From the NCBI GenBank assembly GCA_902771155.1, contig CACXVS010000009.1, positions 17,902 through 81,901 of the forward strand: a DNA stretch of 64,000 nucleotides, written 5' to 3'. The stretch is from an uncultured Prevotellaceae bacterium. Lineage in GTDB: Bacteria > Bacteroidota > Bacteroidia > Bacteroidales > Bacteroidaceae. The notes beneath the pieces were generated by a model that had not been told where the DNA came from, made no database searches, and saw nothing but the letters and a program-made list of their open reading frames with translations. Each line of letters starts with the position of its first letter. Position 1 is the first letter of the stretch. Of the stretch, positions 61,490 to 64,000 are shown piece after piece. The position numbers and the translations under genes are program-made.

Positions 61490-62193
61490 GACTCCGCCTT
61501 TACATTCATAAGAGCTTTCAGAATCTCAAGGTCTTCCACGGTGGTAATCTTGATATTCTTTTCCGAACCAGGAACGATGTGCATCTCTATGTCACCCAGT
61601 TCAGCCATCAGCGTACAAGAAGCAACAGAGTTGGTGATGCCACGCTCCCTGGCCAGTTCATGGGCAGCGATGATGTTTCCAAGGCGGAAGGTCTGTGGCG
61701 TCTGGGTACGGATGAGTTTATCACGAGGAATGCTCGAGGTTGAAGAGAAACCGTCCTCACTCTCAAGGATAGCCTCACGACACTTAATACCTGTAATGGC
61801 ATAGCCGTATTTCTTGCAGATGGCGATGTTCGACGAGATGATATCCTGCGACAAGAGTGGTCGCACAGCATCATGGATCAAAACCAGATCCTCATCCTGA
61901 CAACCAGCCTCACGAAGGCCATAGATGCCATTATGAATCGACTCCTGACCATTATCACCACCAGGGAAGATCCATTTTAGTTTGTCGATAGAGAACTGGT
62001 TGGCATACGACTGCAACACTGTTTCCCATCCCGCCAGACAGACCACAGCGATGCCGTTGATGTCGGGGTGTTGCTGAAAGGCCTTCAGCGTGTGGATAAT
62101 GACAGGACTGTTGTCCACATACATAAACTGCTTGGGAATGTCCTGTCCCATACGGTTGCCGGAGCCTCCGGCGATGATTAATGCATAATTCAT
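61477..62193 (-). CDS. IspD/TarI-like cytidylyltransferase
   Basis: 238 aa. The CTP-binding loop IIAGGSGNRMGQDIPKQF is at the N-terminus and HDAVRPLLSQDI in the middle; the C-terminal half has KIKCREAILE-type (GIKCREAIL) and TVEDLEIL segments. Both IspD (isoprenoid synthesis) and TarI (CDP-ribitol synthesis) share this fold. HDAVRP and the company of LicD, an SDR and a flippase favour a sugar-alcohol phosphate substrate for surface glycan, rather than the housekeeping IspD role. Absence of another ispD in the window says nothing about the genome, so both remain open. It overlaps the flippase gene by 4 bp. Confidence 0.85.
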   Translation of the reverse strand: MNYALIIAGGSGNRMGQDIPKQFMYVDNSPVIIHTLKAFQQHPDINGIAVVCLAGWETVLQSYANQFSIDKLKWIFPGGDNGQESIHNGIYGLREAGCQDEDLVLIHDAVRPLLSQDIISSNIAICKKYGYAITGIKCREAILESEDGFSSTSSIPRDKLIRTQTPQTFRLGNIIAAHELARERGITNSVASCTLMAELGDIEMHIVPGSEKNIKITTVEDLEILKALMNVKAESWLK

Positions 62194-63671
62194 ATCTGAC
62201 CGTTTTGTTTGTTTTTTCTAAATAGGAATGCGAGTACCTCGTCAAGAATCTTCGCCTTGGCTGCTTTCATCACGAGGAGATAGAGCACTGAGGCAATAAT
62301 AACCCGACTGATGAGCAATAACCAGAGCGAGGCATAGTCGCCTACGAACGCGAGACTGTCCACGATATACTCCGTAAAATATTTGGTAAACATCATGACA
62401 GCCACCGCAGCAAAACCGAAGGGCACAATGTCTTTCAGGAATTGCAACAAGGAATAATCGGTGAGTCGCTGAGCAAAGAAATACCATACGAAAAGCCACA
62501 CAAGGTTGATGGCCACAAAGACCTTTACCATCAGACTGACACCATAGGGATAGAGCAAGAGCATGGCCAGAATCTCCAGAAGACCGAGGGCGAACGTACT
62601 CCCCATAAACGTGCCGCTCTTCCCTTTGCTGATGATGAAATCGGCCAACAGCGTGCTTAACGGCAAGATGGCCCCACAAACGCAGAGCCATTGCAGATAC
62701 GTGGCCGACACCAGCCATTTCTCACCAATGGCAAGCACGATAAACTCCTTGGCTACAATGCCAAAGCCCAACAGCAACGGAAACGAAATAAAGGCAGCAA
62801 AGCGCAACAACTTGCGGAGCACGGCGAGTTGCCGCTCTCGATCGTCGCTCACACTCACCAGTACAGCCTGGTCCACCTGCTTCACCATACCTTGTATCAG
62901 CGATGTACACTTGTTGTTCCACTGGTAAGCCTGGTTGTAGTTGCCTGTGGCGTGGGCTGAATAATAGCGCCCCAACAGAATATTCATCACGTTATTGTTC
63001 ACATGAGTGAGTATGTCGCTGATCAGGATCTTCACACTGAAAGGAAAGGCCTGCCTCACAAACGAGAAGTCTATTTTCAGTGAGGGTCGCCAGTCGCTAT
63101 AGTGCCAACGCAACAGGGTGGATATCAGTATGAAAAGATTGGTCTGCGTGGCCAGACTCCAATACGAGAAACCCTGCCAGGCCATCACGACCGCCACCAG
63201 ACTCGATACCAATGTTGCCGTAATACTCGCCTTGGCCAACTGTTTTGCTTTGAGATTCTTGAAGAGATAAGCCGCCTGGGCCACTCCCGAACAAGAGAAC
63301 AAGAGTCCGATAAAGGCATAGCGGCAGAGGGCTACCAGTCGGGGCTCGTGATAATAGTCGGCTATCAAGGGTGCCGAAAGGAAAAGGATGACATAGATGG
63401 CACCTCCCATCAGGATGTTAAACCAGAACACGGCATTATAATCGCTCGCCTTTGGCTCCTTCTGATTGACAAGGTATGTAGAGAAACCGCTATTCTGAAG
63501 CGCAGTGGCTATCAGCGAGAAAATGGTGATCATCGCTATCAATCCGTAGTCCGACGGATTAAGCAGGCGCCCCAGAATAATGCCAAAGACAAATCCGAGC
63601 AATTGCTGGATGCCATTGTTCATGCCGCCCCAAAAGAGACCTTTTGCCGTCTTCTCCTTCAATGATTCCAT
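62190..63671 (-). CDS. Lipopolysaccharide/polysaccharide flippase (MOP, WzxC-like)
   Basis: 493 aa with about 14 membrane helices. N-terminal KTAKGLFWGGMNNGIQQLLGFVFGIILGRLLNPSDYG is characteristic of the WzxC-like branch of the MOP superfamily. It should flip a lipid-linked glycan across the inner membrane and is the first gene of the minus-strand unit flippase-cytidylyltransferase-SDR. The ATG at 63671 lies nine bases after the -7 box TATCTTTG (63681-63688), and the longer open frame upstream (to 63878) reads through the 21-bp repeat element and is not real. Confidence 0.9.
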   Translation of the reverse strand: MESLKEKTAKGLFWGGMNNGIQQLLGFVFGIILGRLLNPSDYGLIAMITIFSLIATALQNSGFSTYLVNQKEPKASDYNAVFWFNILMGGAIYVILFLSAPLIADYYHEPRLVALCRYAFIGLLFSCSGVAQAAYLFKNLKAKQLAKASITATLVSSLVAVVMAWQGFSYWSLATQTNLFILISTLLRWHYSDWRPSLKIDFSFVRQAFPFSVKILISDILTHVNNNVMNILLGRYYSAHATGNYNQAYQWNNKCTSLIQGMVKQVDQAVLVSVSDDRERQLAVLRKLLRFAAFISFPLLLGFGIVAKEFIVLAIGEKWLVSATYLQWLCVCGAILPLSTLLADFIISKGKSGTFMGSTFALGLLEILAMLLLYPYGVSLMVKVFVAINLVWLFVWYFFAQRLTDYSLLQFLKDIVPFGFAAVAVMMFTKYFTEYIVDSLAFVGDYASLWLLLISRVIIASVLYLLVMKAAKAKILDEVLAFLFRKNKQNGQI

Positions 63672-63680
63672 TCTTGGGTG

Positions 63681-63688
63681 CAAAGATA
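63681..63688 (-). promoter_or_regulatory. -7 box (TATCTTTG) for the flippase unit
   Basis: Minus-strand TATCTTTG-CACCCAAGA-ATG; the predicted leader is about 5 nt. Confidence 0.7.
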
Positions 63689-63690
63689 AA

Positions 63691-63730
63691 TAAAAAACAA
63701 GAAATCTCCGCCATTCGGTAGAGATTTCTT
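63691..63730 (-). terminator. Hairpin terminator upstream of the flippase promoter
   Basis: AAGAAATCTC (63699-63708) pairs with GAGATTTCTT (63721-63730). On the minus strand it is followed by GTTTTTTATT. It would stop minus-strand transcripts arriving from beyond the right window edge. Confidence 0.75.
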
Positions 63731-63751
63731 TTACCTCAAGTTTAATTTTCC

Positions 63752-63832
63752 GTTTCAAACTTTGGTATGTACATTTCAAAGTTTGGTATGTACGTTTCAA
63801 ACTTTGGTACGTACGTTTCAAACTTTGAAACG
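63752..63832. repeat. 21-bp-periodic inverted-repeat element, copy 2
   Basis: Units start at 63752, 63773, 63794 and 63815 with the same pattern as copy 1 at 38803-38883, ending in TTTCAAACTTTGAAAC and flanked by A-rich sequence. The two copies differ mainly at the central C/G of TTTCAAA(C/G)TTTG, which keeps pairing possible. Confidence 0.85.
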
Positions 63833-63849
63833 AAAAAATGACAGGCATA

Positions 63850-63884
63850 AAAAAACTCTTTTGCTTTTGTGTCAGCAAAAGAGT
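63850..63884 (-). terminator. Hairpin terminator of a gene outside the window
   Basis: ACTCTTTTGC (63855-63864) pairs with GCAAAAGAGT (63875-63884). On the minus strand it runs into TTTTTT, which fits the end of a minus-strand gene to the right. Confidence 0.7.
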
Positions 63885-64000
63885 CTTTGCATATATGGCG
63901 ATGCTCTCGCTTAATCGCCTATTTGATGCTTCGCATCGAGTTCGCTCGCGCTCGGCAGAGTTGGAGCAAGCTCCACTCTGCTCTCGCTTACTCGCTTACT
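63885..64000. repeat. Non-coding tail with stable hairpins and CTCGCTTACT repeats
   Basis: No ORF. Hairpins: GATGC-TTC-GCATC (63925-63937), and GCAGAG...TGGAGC-AA-GCTCCA...CTCTGC (63955-63981). Repeats of CTCGCTTA and CTCGCTCG surround them, continuing off the edge. It may be part of a dispersed structured repeat. Confidence 0.6.

Noticed and set aside
63672..63878. N-terminal extension of the WzxC-like flippase
   Set aside because: The added residues (repeats of SLKRTYQ) are the translated 21-bp repeat element, upstream of the promoter.
1..64000. tRNA, rRNA, transposase or integrase genes
   Set aside because: None could be recognised by eye in the intergenic regions or in the translated frames.

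Overview
The window looks like a chromosomal segment of a gut or rumen Bacteroidota, most likely Prevotella or a close relative. The reasons are the recurring -7 promoter box TAnnTTTG, several with TTTG about 19 bp upstream; the almost complete absence of Shine-Dalgarno sequences; acidic lipoprotein signals after the lipobox cysteine; C-terminal sorting domains of the type IX secretion (T9SS) kind; an S46 dipeptidyl-peptidase; and a large set of secreted glycoside hydrolases. The genus is inferred from general character, not from a marker gene. No rRNA, tRNA, CRISPR array, transposase or SusC/SusD pair was found.

Layout. (1) Positions 1-10370 hold five LruC-domain (DUF4842) lipoprotein genes. 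One is divergent and cut by the window edge. Four are tandem on the plus strand, each with its own promoter and its own terminator. The second of the four is broken by a 4-bp deletion. (2) Positions 10422-15742 hold a SpmA/SpmB-type membrane protein, a polysaccharide flippase, a small four-helix-bundle gene that looks like an insertion, and a DPP7-type peptidase. (3) Positions 15763-32777 are a polysaccharide-degradation region: GH5, an esterase-GH43 fusion, GH3, GH97 and GH31. Set among them are a LOG-family gene, a DEAD-box helicase and a pair of Cache-HAMP sensors, one of which lacks its phospho-acceptor and its ATPase domain. (4) Positions 32764-39718 hold a T9SS-type CotH protein, methionyl-tRNA synthetase, YraN and an outer-membrane protein. 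(5) Positions 39834-45936 are two divergent sugar-uptake units, acetylesterase plus GPH symporter facing GPH symporter plus cytoplasmic GH43. (6) Positions 45956-58563 hold an M16 protease, a PfkB kinase, a flavodiiron protein, a class A acid phosphatase, a lipoprotein, a type B carboxylesterase, a second GH3, a lone FecCD permease and a polytopic membrane protein. (7) Positions 58560-63671 carry surface-glycan genes: glycosyltransferase, LicD, SDR epimerase/dehydratase, IspD/TarI-like cytidylyltransferase and flippase.

How the genes fit together. The extracellular hydrolases and esterases would deacetylate and debranch hemicellulose (xylan-like polymers are the best guess). The GPH symporters would import short products for the cytoplasmic GH43 and a PfkB-type kinase. 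The glycan cluster would build and export a surface polysaccharide, perhaps carrying a polyol- or choline-phosphate group added by LicD.

The most unusual material is non-coding or structural. It comprises the covarying GNRA-tetraloop terminators of the LruC array; a promoter-terminator unit with no gene between them; a cluster of GGTATATG/GGTACATG motifs; a 21-bp-periodic inverted-repeat element at two loci; and simple-sequence arrays that run into the ends of genes, encode a signal peptide and flank the small four-helix-bundle gene.
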